Positions 43,038-56,360 are shown, numbered from the stretch's first letter. The stretch: DNA of 64,000 bases from Siphonodentalium dalli (GCA_032622095.1 CP136062.1:199647887-199711886); one strand, 5' to 3'. Notes: a model not told the origin generated them from the sequence alone. Numbers and translations: made by a program.

Positions 43038-45120
43038 GTAAGTTATATTTGGCGGCGAAAGTTGGAGGTCGAAGTTATACCTGTACAATATATTGTATAT
43101 ATATATAGGTTTCCTATCTTAATATTTTATATTTTTAAGTGGCGATATAATTTGTTTTTGTTTAAAATTAAAGGCATATCCTAACTCGGTTATCATTGTT
43201 GTGAAATCTCATCGGCATAATATGGCTCTATAGTCCCATAAACGATCAGCCCCGTGTGAGTGGCAGGCGTACCACACAGAGTAACGCAAAATGTAAACAC
43301 GAGGCTAAACCCATATACCGTGCATGGTGCCACCTCATCCTTCCAGACATCAAACCATAGTTTATAGCATACTGGCTGGCTATGGACCTCCGATCAGTCA
43401 CCATATTGCTACACAAATACACACAATACAATATCATTTCACATCCACGAATGGACCTGGAATTTACCTGGTTTTAACACTGGAGTGTGCAACAATAACA
43501 CCATATAACACGCTGAAAATTTTGTCGGGTTTAGATTTGGTGTTTAGGTAGGTTTGTGCATAGTTATTTTACAGTATAAAGTGCCTGTATTAAATAATTA
43601 ATATGATTGAAGCAGACTGGGATAGAATTGTTTCACGCCATTTATTTTTATCAATAGTCAATAATAATGGTGGAGACTAAATGGTATGGTAGGATATGGT
43701 ACATATATTTAGTGACTTGTAAAATAGTTAGTGGAACAGGATTGGAAACAGAAGTGAGCAAGTAGGGGCGGCGATGGGTACCTTGAGGTCGAATAAAAAA
43801 ATATGGACCTTTTTTCTAACACGCCCCCCCCCCCCCCCCTCCTCGCCCCTGATTCGAAGGGAATTTTTTTTTTCAAATTAATGGAAGAGGCAGATATTTG
43901 TATTTAGAGTTTATATATATATATATATATATATCCCTTATTCAACAAAACAAAAATACTAAATATAGCAAATGTACTGAATCAGGACTACTGGCCATCA
44001 TATTTACCATGCATTGATGTCAAATTCACAGATTTGTAATAAAAAGTGTGTGTTTTAAGTATTACTCGTCAAATTAGGAAACTTCATCTGTAAAAAATCG
44101 AATTTGTCCTCCGGATCTAAATAAATCAGCTCGGAAAGCGACAATGAAGTGGATATACATGGGCTGGAGTAGTATATTAATATATTTATTTATTCATTAC
44201 ATGCCATAAATATGTAAGAGGTTAAGGTTTTTTTGGGGGAGGGGCCGGGATTTCCACGATTTCCATGAGGAACGAACTATTTTGTTTATCTGGCCTGAAC
44301 ATAATTTGAAAATCCGAAAACTAAGTGCCTTTAATGTGTGCACTTATCACAAAATGTACTGCTTAGTGCAAATATACAATGAAGACATTCAATTTAATGT
44401 GATTGATTGGGAACAATGTTCAATCATGAATAAATTATTCTTCAATCAATAGCATCATAAGCCTTGCCAAACTGTAGTATATTATTTGTCGGTCAGGGTG
44501 TCATATTCTTGCTTTATGCACGCATCCGAACATAATAAATTATGTGGATTACAGCAATGAAATAACGGTCATATATATGCAAATATCATGCCCTGTGTAT
44601 ATTATGTTAAACGGGTGTGGCTCATTTGAACCTCGGAAACATTTATTCGTACATTTGGTAATAGGGACAATATATTTGAAGGGATCATTTTGGTGCTTTG
44701 TGACTGTATATATACAACTTTCAAAGTTGTTTATCGGCATCAATCTCAAAATTATATCATTGAATAACTTATATATTAGCTATATGTTTATATAGACAAA
44801 CATTGTTCTTATACCAATCATAACTATTGATTAAATAGAGTGTTATTGTCAAGATCATACGCGGTAAACAAAAGAGAATTCCTGTCACAGAAAGTTTGTA
44901 TTTTAACAAACGCTCGGAACCAGCCGAAGTTCGACGAATATCATATTCATGCACGGCAGTTTCATTCAAATCACATCAAGTCTCATTTTAATCGACCCAT
45001 ACTACCCGTTGTCAATTAAACATCCAGCTAATGTACGTTAATTCGTGATTGGGGAATGATCGGTCAGACAGATAACGTGTACCGACGATAGCGTACGTAG
45101 TAAATTGCGCACGCATGTTC
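43038..45120. other. No firm feature; microsatellites
   Basis: Includes a C run near 43823-43841, (TA)n at 43913-43934, and a fragment resembling family C near 44800-44890 (TTCTTATACCAATCATAA). No convincing gene. Confidence 0.45.
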
Positions 45121-45123
45121 TAA

Positions 45124-46092
45124 GGCTGCGTTTACACTGCTGTAGAAATGTATACAGATCTGTATGAAGTCACGTGTCGCGCATTACTGTGATCACAACA
45201 TGATTACTAATATTGAATGCTCGCTGATCAGTACTCTGGTAATTGACAATTCACTGCGAGTCGTGTCAGTTTAGGCCAGACATAAAAATGTATCAACTAT
45301 AAGCAGATAACAGCGCTTCGGTATGTACCGCATGTATTTAAAGTGTATCATTATACCACTTGATAATGGTTCGAAGAAAGAATGAAAATCATGCAGTTAC
45401 CCTACAACATCCTTTGTTTGACCAAATGTAGTAAAATTTCCAACTGATGACAATTCCAATGACAATGTTGACCAATGTAGGACAATATTGTTTTCTTAAA
45501 TTACATGCAGTTTGTATATATAGCTGTTAGACAATAAATATGATGATGACTGGCCACGGGGAGGGACCAGGACACAATCTTTCCAAGTGTTGGACATTTC
45601 CAACATGACACCCGCCCCTATGATAAGGTTGAAAATGTTCCAGCCATTCAAGCCCAAAATGTTGATAAAGAGTAGGAAATTATGCAAATATTGGTCCGAA
45701 AACAATACCCCCCCCCCCCCCCAAATAAAATGTTTGAAAATCAAACTACAAGATCGTTTTCAATCTATTGTTGGTTTGGAAATTACAACTAATGTTGTGT
45801 CAGGTATGAAATTTCCAACCGTTGAACAAGTTGCCACGTCCCTGTCCGTGTTCAATATTCGAAATACACGGGTTGAAATGACAACAAAAACATTCGCCAA
45901 GCCCGAGTAACAATTAATCAAAACTGATTTGCCTGTCGCAATGCTTCGGCGTTGACCGTGACGTATAGCGGACACGATGTTTGCTCACACGAACTAATAC
46001 CGTTTTCTTTCTGTGTGCATTTCTATATCAACCTGTTTACACTAGTCTGCGTGTAGATCTGTGTACATTTCTATAGCAATGTAAATGCACCC
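45124..46092. mobile_element. PIF/Harbinger-like non-autonomous element
   Basis: TIRs GGCTGCGTTTACACTGC and, inverted, GGGTGCATTTACATTGC, with similarity continuing through TAGAAATGTATACAGATCT. Flanked by TAA on both sides (45121-45123, 46093-46095), the 3-bp TWA target typical of PIF/Harbinger. About 970 bp, no transposase; the internal plus ORF (45587-45910) shows no catalytic motif and crosses a run of C. Confidence 0.75.
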
Positions 46093-46205
46093 TAAATGAA
46101 ATATATACTTACGTCACACACCAAACAAGGAATTTACTACTGATGAGAAACAAACCAACGAAATAACGAAATAACAAAATCGAACTGTATTTTCTCTCAC
46201 TCAAA

Positions 46206-46735
46206 GTGTGTTTTGTGGATAATATCGCATTCATACTATCATTATACTGTAATATTAGTATTCTTGAGGAAATGTTCATAATTTGGTAACTTTTTCAGAA
46301 AGAATATTATATTATAAACAAATGTCGTTCTTATACCAATCATAAATATCGCGTAATTTGCAGTTTATTGCCATGACAATACGCCATGTTATGTAAACAA
46401 ACAGTACGTAAAGAGTATGCGATAAGCAAAACACTCAACACCGGGGAGATCCCACTATTTGAACTTTGATCAGAAATGCCACCAAGTTGTTTACAACATA
46501 TCGGTATAGCGCTCGCTTATCTTCGCCTCTCAATATTTCGCTGTTGAATGGGTCACCGTGAATCACTCTCCCATAAAACTCGACACGGTGTTGAGTGTTT
46601 ATAATCAAACGCTCGGCTCACACAAAGTGTGTTTTGTGGATAATATCACATTCATACTAGAATTATACTATTCTATTATAGTATATATGCTTGGGGAATT
46701 TTTCATAATTTGGTAACTTATATTTCTGAATTATA
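46206..46735. repeat. Duplicated 100-bp flanks around a small inverted-repeat insert
   Basis: GTGTGTTTTGTGGATAATAT through TTCATAATTTGGTAACTT occurs at 46206-46295 and again at about 46627-46715. Between them lies family C-like sequence, then a segment bounded by AACACTCAACACCG and CGGTGTTGAGTGTT. Confidence 0.65.
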
Positions 46736-47333
46736 ACATAATAGAGACCGATTAACCCACGCATGTGGAGGGGCCACGAAACATCGAAAACTGCGGTCGA
46801 AACCAATGTTTAGAATTTAGATTTCTCAATGAATACGCTGGAATAATCAATAATTATTAGGTAGTCACCGGCCCAAACGAGCCATCCACGTGCTATATTT
46901 CTCGAGATATCGACCGTGCCACGCAATTTCAAATTCTGTTCCGCATATTGTCATTCTGTTCAGCATTCCATCCCATTTCGCAGATTGTCATGTCCCCACT
47001 GTTTTTGAATTATTGTTGTGTAATATTATTTTGGATTATCCCTCTTTTATCGAATTCACAAAACGGCAATATCCATATTACACTATTATAGTTAAATATA
47101 ACTATACTAGCTGAATTCAGGATGTTCCTGGCCTGACAAGTAATTGAAATATGTTATCCTCTTCTGCAATTTGACATATTCAAGATCGGCACATCATCCT
47201 GTAATAATAACAATATACACACACGCAGAAGAAGTCTGATACAATGGATAATCGTGCAAGCGAATTCAAGCACGACAAATAAGGAATGACTGGAAGATCG
47301 ATTGAGGTATTTTGATTTTGATAGGCAGAGTAA
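46736..47333. other. No feature seen
   Basis: Unassigned AT-rich sequence. Confidence 0.45.
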
Positions 47334-47337
47334 TTAA

Positions 47338-47729
47338 CCCTTTACCCAACAAACCGGCCAAAACCGGCCAAATAAAGCTTCAACAGCCTAAAATATCTTC
47401 GGTCTGTCTCAATAGAACCATACAAATATGGATATCATTGGAACCGGCTCCTTGACCACATTGTGATAGTTACAGTTATGCCCTGTGCCAATGCATTCTC
47501 TTATATATGCGAGTCGACCATAGGTCGCCTCGCATATATAAGAGAATGCATTGGCCTAAAAAAAATATTTTTTTAACACTTTTTACCATTTTTTCTTACA
47601 TTCTTTAACAATTTTATGATTTTTAATGTGTTAAGCCAATGCATTCTCTTATACATGCGAGGCGACCTATGGTCGACTCGCATATATAAGAGAATGCATT
47701 GGCACAGGGCCGTTCTGTTGGGTAAAGGG
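47338..47729. mobile_element. piggyBac-like MITE, subfamily 1, copy 3 (best preserved)
   Basis: TTAA at 47334-47337 and 47730-47733; TIRs CCCTTTACCCAACA, exact at both ends. The left arm has AAACCGGCCAAAACCGGCC and AATAAAGCTTCAACAGCC. Two complete hairpins (about 47486-47555, 47637-47702) face each other. Confidence 0.9.
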
Positions 47730-47733
47730 TTAA

Positions 47734-49817
47734 ACAAACTGTGTGAATCCCGATGCTCCACACGGACTGTGTTTAATTACTCTGACGATCAAAACCAATT
47801 ACGTCAATCAATATTTCAGTCATTCCTTGTGATAGATATCAGTACATTTTAATAGAACGTTTATAACAAAATTGCCAGAACAATTGTAAGTATCATATAT
47901 CAAATTCTAACACAGTCTCCCAATAACAACACGCAGCGAGCGCGTTCACATGACAGCTTGGAGTGGCGTAGGTGGTTAATCGCTTTTTATGCAGTTGATG
48001 CTTGATACACCTTGGAAATGTTCATGTAAATCGTATTGTGATTTGTACTGATTCTTACGGCACTAATTGTGTGAATGTAGAGGGTGTATCTCAATATCAT
48101 GTAAAATTTGATAAGAGAATAAAGCATATATAATATGTGATTATATACGTATGTATTGTGTGCACCAACAATGATCAACCGACCCGTGGGGGTCTATAAG
48201 ATTTATGATTCTATTATACTTATATGTGATATTGAAATCACTGAGTTACCGTACTTGGTGTGTGCTTGGAGATACCTTGCAGTATAACATTAGGCGGGCG
48301 ACAAAAACAATGCCACACTGGTCAGCCGGCGACAGATTTGTCGCCCGGCATATGACAGGACTTGGTCCAATAAGAAACGGGTAAAATACGGAGAATGGTA
48401 ACAATGGGCATTGACGACCGTGAGATGAAAATATGTATTAAATTAGTTGACGTTTGTTCAAGTAATCGCGCATACGGACATAACATTGCTATAAATAGAC
48501 ACACGTGACATAGCTGTCACACGGGACAATAAACGCACATACCAAAAAATGTCAGAAACCATCAATAAATGGCTATGTTATAATTATATAGGTTTGGGTC
48601 CGCCCGGTCGTTCGCCCGCCCACCAATCGTCACTAGCCAAACCATAGGCCGAATTTTGATAATAAAAACATGACTAAAAATAGAGGAATATACCATTCTT
48701 CCATAGCTGTGTATCAATGGACGTATCGGTGGGAACTACGTGTATCAAATAAATTTGCGCGGAAAGGCACAGTAGATTATCTCGTATACGTTAACGTTTG
48801 CAACGCTTTCCGCGTTACGTATGCATCAGTATGAACTTGGCAGAGCTGCGTAGGAACGTTCAAGATGACATTGACAATGTCATTATCCTACGCTGTGCTA
48901 TACTGACAGCAAGTCAGGTTATTGTGTCGCCGAATTTTCAGCTGCGTTCGGTTAGCACTGAGAAATTAAGCCTCCATAGTGTTCGTCCATTGAGATCTTT
49001 TGACCAATTTGCGCCATAGAAAAAGTCAAAACCTGCTAAAATTGTATCTGTTCATCCTTTCTTCACTAAATGGATTCTCCCAGTCAGTTATAACAATATG
49101 GGGTGGAATTGGATATTACACATCCGAATGGATGTGCAGGATGGAATTGACCATATTACTCATCTGAGGGGATGTGCAGGAAATACAAACAGACGACAGA
49201 CAGGCGAAACGTTAATACCAGCGCAGAAGGAATCATATTCATTGGTGAAAAATGTTCAGATAATACGTTCAACGGCCATAACTTATAATCTGAACATTTC
49301 TTAAAGGAACTACTCGTCAAGTAGTGCTTAGTAAAAAGAAAGGTTTGGTGTATGTATTGATTGTGACCCAAATGTGCATAGCTTAATTACATAACGGTTT
49401 AGAATTACAATTTGAAATGTGGGTGAACATTGGGTCACAAGTTATGGAAATTTTGGGAGCCACTCTCCCCTTGAAAGCAGCTGCTTGTGAATATGACCAT
49501 GGTGGAAATCTAGTAAATTAAGGTGCTGTTGAGTTCCATTGGAGAGCGGTGACCCGTGTGTCCACGGTGTCAATTGAAATACAATGAACACCGTCCTTCA
49601 GCCAGGACACACCATTGTGCACGATGGTGTGGCTTCATGGATGTGAACGATGTGAACTCAGATTGGAGATGTAATAACCGCGAGAAAGTTATGAGAATTT
49701 TGAGAAATTGAGTGAAACGGTTTGTCGATGAGAAGTATGGTTGGGCTGTCTCGAAAGTCGCACATTCAGGGATACAACAGAGGATATCAGTGAATGAGGC
49801 AATCGCTATATATATAG
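47734..49817. other. No firm gene; diverged repeat near 49053-49300
   Basis: The segment near 49053-49300 (TGGATTCTCCCAGTCAGTTA, GAAACGTTAATACC) resembles 52962-53120 in the same order with many differences. Otherwise nothing recognised. Confidence 0.4.
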
Positions 49818-50002
49818 TAATGCTCTAAATAATCGACTCCTTAACCACAGCAGAATTATGGGTAACTTTTCAGGATTTAGTCGGAAATATGGCTTGTTGC
49901 CATTCATCCATGTTGAATGGCAATAAGCCATATTTCCGACTAAATCCTGAAAAGTTACCCATAATTCTGCTGTGGTTAAGGAGTCGATTACTTAGGGCAT
50001 TA
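49818..50002. mobile_element. MITE family A, copy 3
   Basis: 185 bp palindrome starting TAATGCTCTAAATAATCGAC and ending GGGCATTA, with GTTACCCATAATTCTGCTG in the arms and a short loop (CATCCATGTTGAATG). The flanks CTATATATATAG and CTATATATG hint at a TA-rich target. Confidence 0.85.
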
Positions 50003-50693
50003 CTATATATGTTCAGGTCATTGACGGCAATGCATGCACTCTTATAAGTTCATCCTCATTATTTTCTTGTATTGAAATCGTACACATTGTCTTGCTGAGT
50101 GAAATCGAATGGGGTAGCTTTACATGTCTCACTCAATGCCATGCAGCATTCCTCGTGTCCCAGTGTCATGTGCGATTATTCTCTTTCGCGGCACGTCATG
50201 TGACATTAAGATGACGTGTATCCACTTAACAGCAGACAACAATCCAGGAATTTCCATTTGTTCTGCTAGAGGATACAAGGAACTCAATATTTTCCATGGT
50301 CGACATTTCTAACCTTTGAATATGGTTTAATAAATTATGAGAATCATGGTCCATTAGGAACTGTGGTGCTAATGAGGCTTCCAGTTAGCATCTCTAAATC
50401 GTTCAAATAAAATTTATGCTATATGGTTATGGTAACAGTACGTAATTTCTCAACTTACGAAAATACGAAATTATGGCAGCGCAAAAATTGTTAATTTCAG
50501 CATTGATGATCAACGCATTCCCCCTAGAAACTTAAAGGGACATAATGCATCCGCAGGGTATATATGAGAAATCATGAAAATTATCATCACGAAGAAGAAT
50601 GTGTGAAAAAATATGTGTCAAGATTTTGTTTTCATATTGACTATAAATAAGTCTCATAATAACAATATTTCCCACATATCCCCGCGCAAATAT
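50003..50693. other. No feature seen
   Basis: Unassigned AT-rich sequence. Confidence 0.45.
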
Positions 50694-50793
50694 GTTCATA
50701 ATCGACCTTATAATATTAACATAGGTTCATAATCGACCGTATAATATTAATATAGGTTCATAATCGACCGTATAATATTAATATAGGTTCATA
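50694..50793. repeat. 31-bp tandem repeat, 3.2 units
   Basis: Unit begins GTTCATAATCGACCGTATAA. Three complete units plus GTTCATA. Confidence 0.9.
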
Positions 50794-51974
50794 TTGGATT
50801 ATTTGATTCTGAAATAAGGCCATAGTGGTCTTATATCCTTTATTCAGTTTAATTGCGCGGGCCACAGCGAAAACATATTTTAAAGAAAAAACATCTGGTA
50901 AGTCGATGGTTGATCTATTCGTATTATTTTCCGCCCATCATGAACTGATAATAAGTCATTATAAGTCGATAATGGCACTAAAATGCTCTCACTATCAGAA
51001 ACCTGTTCCCTGTGGACAAAACTGAGGCGATTCTAAGCCGATTATAAAACTAAAACAAATCCATCTCGACCAGACACGACACGACCAGGCTTGAGTCCAT
51101 GTAGCGCCATCGAATCTCTTCTATCCGAGCACATCTACCTGAGATCTTGACATCAATGATGTCAGTTGCTCTCATGTTAAATATTATTTCAATGTAGTTG
51201 CCAACTTGCCATAATTACGGATTACAGTTGACTTAAAGGCCCACTTAATTTTCGAATCACCAGATCACATTATATACAACATATACCATATTATATATAA
51301 TTTGAAAGAGGAAGATCCTAAACATTGTATTATTAACTGATCCGGTCGAATAAACTGGAAACATGTTATTTTTGATTAGGTACCGATGTGTGTTCTGTGC
51401 TTAATTTTTATCCGGACTACATTGTTAAAGTCTATTATTTTCAATGAAAGGGGAATAACTCTATCTCTTAGTTTGAATGCTGATGCATTCTGGGTTGACA
51501 ACGGGGTAAGTCTTGGAATGAATCTGAAAATCTCTATCACTTGGTGGACACTCCTAGGCCACATCTTCCGTATTCTGGTGGAATATATGTTTTGGTTCCT
51601 CTTCCAAGTGATAGAATATGATGTGTATAATTATATCTGGGCATTCTAAAATGAAGTATGTCTTCCATTACATTGTCTGCATGATCTTGTATAGCGATAC
51701 AGATGTTTTTTATCGCCAATCCGTTATCGCCAATTGTATCAGGGAATTTCTTGGGAAATGGTTGATAAAATTGATTGTGACACGATATTTAGGAGCCATT
51801 GACCCATTTGGGAGCATGTATTATAATATCATTTACTGTACTTTAATGGCATGACAAATATTTAAAATTTCACTGTTTTCAGGTACAAAGAACTTCTGTA
51901 AAATAGATTTTTGTCAAAAGTGAAGTTCATATATCCATGATATCATATCTGAAGATCATGGGTTCATAACCAAG
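50794..51974. other. No firm feature
   Basis: A GTAAGT after GAAAAAACATCTG near 50888 and another after TGACAACGGG near 51508 are donor-like, but no convincing upstream acceptor and frame go with them. Confidence 0.35.
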
Positions 51975-51978
51975 TTAA

Positions 51979-52433
51979 CCCTTTACCCAACAGTCAGGAT
52001 TTTTTTACCCTGTGCCAATGCATTCTCTTATATATGCGAGTCGACCATAGGTCGCCTCGCATATATAAGAGAATGCATTGGCCTAACAATTTTTTACAAT
52101 TTTAATAATTTTTTCTTGTATTCTTTAACAATTTTATAATTTCACCCATACAGAGCCCCAGCCAAACATGAGCAGACGACACTCTTCTATATGCTTCTAT
52201 ATATGTGTGGGGCTCCCTGCAGGGTAATGGATGTTTTTTATTTTATGTCCTAAAAATTGTAAGAAACATTTATTTAAAAAATATATATATATATATTTAG
52301 GCCAATGCATTCTCTTATACATGCGAGGCGACCTATGGTCGACTCGCATATATAAGAGAATGCATTGGCACAGGGTATTTTAGGCTGTTGAAGCTTTATT
52401 TGGGCGTTTTTGGCCGTTTTGTTGGGTAAAGGG
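51979..52433. mobile_element. piggyBac-like MITE, subfamily 1, copy 4 (hybrid interior)
   Basis: TTAA at 51975-51978 and 52434-52437; TIRs CCCTTTACCCAACA. The left interior is replaced by TCAGGATTTTTTTACCCTGT, as in the element at 41796, and the centre holds the CCCTGCAGGG segment. It looks like a recombinant of the two element types. A short (TA)n lies near 52281-52296. Confidence 0.85.
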
Positions 52434-52437
52434 TTAA

Positions 52438-53136
52438 AGCTGCACGACCACCATACCTCATACCTGCTTGAGTGGACCACACTGCATATCAACATTTGTT
52501 TTTATTGGGCTGGATAGTTGTGACTGCTTTATTCTTCATTATACTAATATGGGGGTGTGATGCTATATTTCGCATATATCTAAGTTAACATTATGATACA
52601 AACGAAACCGCCTCTCATGGAGCCAAGACAATAAGCTATTTGGTTACTGAAGTGTTGGGTGAAAATATTAATTATTTTAGCAGTTCTTGGTACTGAAATG
52701 GACAAAAATACTAATTTCAACCTCTCAAATGTATTAAAATCCATTGTTTTTGTCGTCTGTTAATAATTGCTCGGATTCTATACAATGAAGATGATTTGTG
52801 AAATTCAAGATTTTTCGTCAGATAGATCCAGAAAAATTCTTTGTTGACAATCTCTTGCTATATTTGGCTATATTTATGCAAAACGTGCGTCTCCCCCTTA
52901 AACCTGGGTCCTAGCTGGTCTGATTGCGGACGGTCGACTTTTCGTTTAACCCTTTCTTACCAAGTGGATTCTCCCATCAGTTATAAAAGTATATATTGGA
53001 ATGAGCTATCATCTGGCGGGAGGGTTGTTCGGGAAATATAAGCAGACGTCATTCTTACGAACATATAATACCAAGTGTGAAAGGATTGTTTTCCATTAGT
53101 GGGAAATGTTGAGATAATAACTTCAACAATGGCCGT
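52438..53136. other. No firm feature
   Basis: The end of this stretch (52962-53120) is a diverged relative of 49053-49300. No gene seen. Confidence 0.4.
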
Positions 53137-53650
53137 TAAAGGCACGGGCGGAGTTCGTTGCAGAAATATTCATATTTGTTCAAATCGCCATCAACAGAAG
53201 GAATATTGAAAAAATATATATAGTTTTGTTCATTTGCCAAACATAATCAGCGCTTAAATAGTATATTGTCATCAAGGCGTACACTGTTCTGTTTTTCTTC
53301 TGCTTACATAACACAACGCAATTCTATTGGTTAATCACATACAAATGATATAAACGCTCTTTATTATTTCCATATCGGGAAAATTAACAGTAACAAATAC
53401 CGCTCTTTATGTTTACCATATCCGGATCTATACAAAAGCCAGGTTCTGTAACGTTTTTTGTGTGCTTTTTTTTTACATAACAAAGTAAAAACATTTGACA
53501 ATAACATAATGTTTAACAGTTTATGCCATATTTCTTATTGGTATCAGAACAAAGTCGGTCTATATTTTACTATTGTTTATGTTTATGGCGGTTTTTTGTT
53601 TACAGAGGTGAATATTTTAACAGCATACCCACCACCAACGCCGCCCGTAT
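53137..53650 (-). repeat. Dispersed repeat family C, copy 3 (inverse)
   Basis: Inverse of 29588-30116: TTAAAGGCACGGGCGG at the left, AACGCTCTTTATTATTTCC in the middle, ACCAACGCCGCCCGTAT at the right. A second CAACGCCGCCCGTAT follows at 53689-53703. The plus ORF over it is a shadow. Confidence 0.7.
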
Positions 53651-54042
53651 CTTTAACGTTTTCCCTTCAATCTCCAAATTCGGAAACGCCAACGCCGCCC
53701 GTATATTTAAAATCTGTTACATTATCTGAACATTTCCTGTTGGAGCTACTCTTCAAGTTTTTTGTTTTTTTTATAATTTATTCATTTTTTTGTTACAATT
53801 TACATTCAAATATTAACATACATATATTTTCTGCAAAAGAAATTGAATGGTATATGGATCATATACATGTATGTTTCTTATTATTACAACTAATCAATGC
53901 CAAGTTGTTGGAATTAGTTCAGTGGAAGGCATTGTTGCTTCTTTTACAGTCACGAAGCTACTAAAAAGTGTGTCACTCATTTACATACATACATACACAC
54001 ACCCATGCACATATATATACCCTTATATATATATATACTAGA
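53651..54042. other. No gene; ends in TA-rich microsatellite
   Basis: AT-rich sequence with ATACATACACAC and TATATA runs just before the next repeat. Confidence 0.45.
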
Positions 54043-54770
54043 AGGTGACCCGACTTCGTCCGGGCTTTGACCTTGAATTGTCTATTTTGAAGGCCAAGGT
54101 CAAGTGGGGTCACGATTTGACCCGTCCAAAACACAGTGCCCGGACAAAAGTACCCGACAAAAGTACCCGTCGAAATCCATCCCGATTTGATTTCCACTGA
54201 AGTATATAAACGCGCCTCAAGTTTCAACGTAAAGATAAATTACCATCGGTGCCCGAGATATCGCCAAGACGTCTGAAACAGTCAAATGCATCGGCCGGGT
54301 AAGAGTTAACGTGATCTAACTGTATGACCTCTAACGACGTCATAGAAGTTACGCATTGTTTTTACCCTGATAGAAGATCGTACCACTTCTTCTTAATAAT
54401 TGAGGCAGATAACTAAAACGGATACATACATATTATATATCGTTGGAAAGAGGAAACACGAAAGATTCTCATAGTGTCATTATTATGACTGGCATGTTAT
54501 TATTCGCGCTGTTTCGAATCGATTTGTAAGCACCGAACTGAAATATATTAGCGCAAAACGGCGTAAAAACAGATTTGACCTCGGCACGTGAAAATTTGAC
54601 CTCGCACGGACAAATTAATAGGCCTATGTTAGTCCTGACCCGAAAATACCCCCACATACCAAGTTTCATCGAAATTGGCTCAGCTGTATTTGAGTCCATC
54701 GATTACTGACAGACAGACAGATAGATACACACACACACACACACAGATCTTTCAAAATATATAATAGACT
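54043..54770 (+). mobile_element. Non-LTR retroelement 3' remnant, copy 1
   Basis: Starts GTGACCCGACTTCGTCCGGG; ends CCAAGTTTCATCGAAATTGG, CAGACAGACAGATAG, a (CA)n run and TCTTTCAAAATATATA. This layout is common at the 3' ends of RTE-like elements and SINEs that share them (recalled, not checked). Confidence 0.5.
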
Positions 54771-55290
54771 AGCCGATGAGCCCGACGTTGTCCGGGCTAT
54801 TAAAAAACAAAATTTCAAGTCGATAGCTCTACCCGTTTCCGAGATCTGGTCTGCGCATGCGCGAAGCTGGCGTCGCACGGACTCGGCGACCCGATAAAAT
54901 TCGTATCCGGGGCAAGATACATTCACATAGCAAATTTCAAGTCGATAGCTCCACCCGTTTCCGAGATCTCGTTTGCGCATGCGCGAAGCTGGTGTCGCAC
55001 GGGCTCGGCGACCCGATAAAATTCGTATCCGGGGCAAGATACATTCACATAGCAAATTTCAAGTCGATAGCTCCACCCGTTTCCGAGATCTCGTCTGCGC
55101 ATGCGCGAAGCGGGCGCCGCACGGGCTCGCCAATACGACAACGTTCACCGCCTGGTCAAACTACACACACGTACCAAGTTTCGTCCCGATCGGTCGAGAA
55201 TCGTAGATTTGTATTAATGACAGACAGACAGACAGACAGACAAACAAACATACAGACAGAGGTCTTCAAAATATATATGAGATATACATA
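54771..55290 (+). mobile_element. Non-LTR retroelement 3' remnant, copy 2, with 122-bp tandem units
   Basis: Begins GAGCCCGACGTTGTCCGGGC, related to the start of the previous copy, and ends in a (CAGA)n run and TCTTCAAAATATATATG. Inside, a 122-bp unit (starting AATTTCAAGTCGATAGCTC at 54811, 54933 and 55055) is repeated about 2.7 times and includes GCGCATGCGCGAAGC. Confidence 0.6.
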
Positions 55291-55518
55291 TATATATACC
55301 TATATATACAAATACATATGGACATATACATATCCATACATTTCTGAGATAATGTTTTCGACTGTATAATGCTGTTTAGGTGAGAAGGATATGGGTCTTG
55401 TAGAGTTCTGGCTTTATGTGGATTCTATTTGTGATAGCTCTTTTTTTGGCAATCCTTTTTTTTTCTATTCTCTTTTTTTTTTTTTTTTTTGTTAAAATTT
55501 TATTTTTTATTTATAAAT

Positions 55519-56237
55519 TTACAATAAGGACATAACTGTAAGGACACTGTCCCATTTTTTCCCTATGGTTCTATTCAAAGACATATTCCATTTGGTTGCT
55601 AGTGTTTCTGTTTGGTACTCTTGCTTTAAGAAATGACATGCAGATTCAATGCTTAAGACTTTTTTCATACATCTGGTTACATATATGTAACGCTTTATCA
55701 ATAATATGATATTGTTTATCGGCAAAGGGTTTGTCATTGTTTTAATTCCAAATATGATATCTTCCGTTTTAGTGAGTACTCCAAATCACAATACAGATTT
55801 AGTATATTTGAAAAAAAATCCCATAATGGTTTTACTTCGGGACAGTTGACTAGTAGATGTTCTGTGCTCTCTATTTCTTTATCACAAAATGAACACAAGT
55901 TAGATGTTATAATTTTGAATTTTTATAGAAATATATTTGTAACTATGATATTGTGATTAATTTGGAAGGCTTGTAATTTTGTATTTTTTGTAATTTTAAA
56001 TGGCCTTTGGTATATTTCACCCCAGTCAGGCTGGTCTAGATTTAACTTTCTGTTCCATCCAAATTGCCCGCAAGGCTTGCTTGTTACAATGGTATTAATG
56101 TATTTCCAGTATAGATATTTGTTCAGTTTTTCTACTTGTCGAATATCTTGTAAAAGTTTACTGTTTTTAATATCATTTAATTTGCTGTTCACATTATTTT
56201 TTTTTTTTTTCCACAATGAAGGTATTGAGGTTATCAC
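55519..56237 (-). pseudogene. LINE ORF2, C-terminal domain
   Basis: Two open pieces (55923-56237 and 55519-55737). The first includes FGWNRKLNLDQPDWGEIYQR; the joint between them encodes the cysteine motif CSFCDKEIESTEHLLVNC (C-x2-C, H, C), common at L1 C-termini. A frameshift near 55765 splits it. Confidence 0.75.
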
Positions 56238-56360
56238 CCCTTGAAGAGTAGGTAATTGACCTTCAGTCCGTACATGTTCTGAATGTCTCTACTATTCATA
56301 AAAGTGCCATCCTGTTATAAGATATCATTAATGAACAAGACCTGGTTATCTATCCACTTT

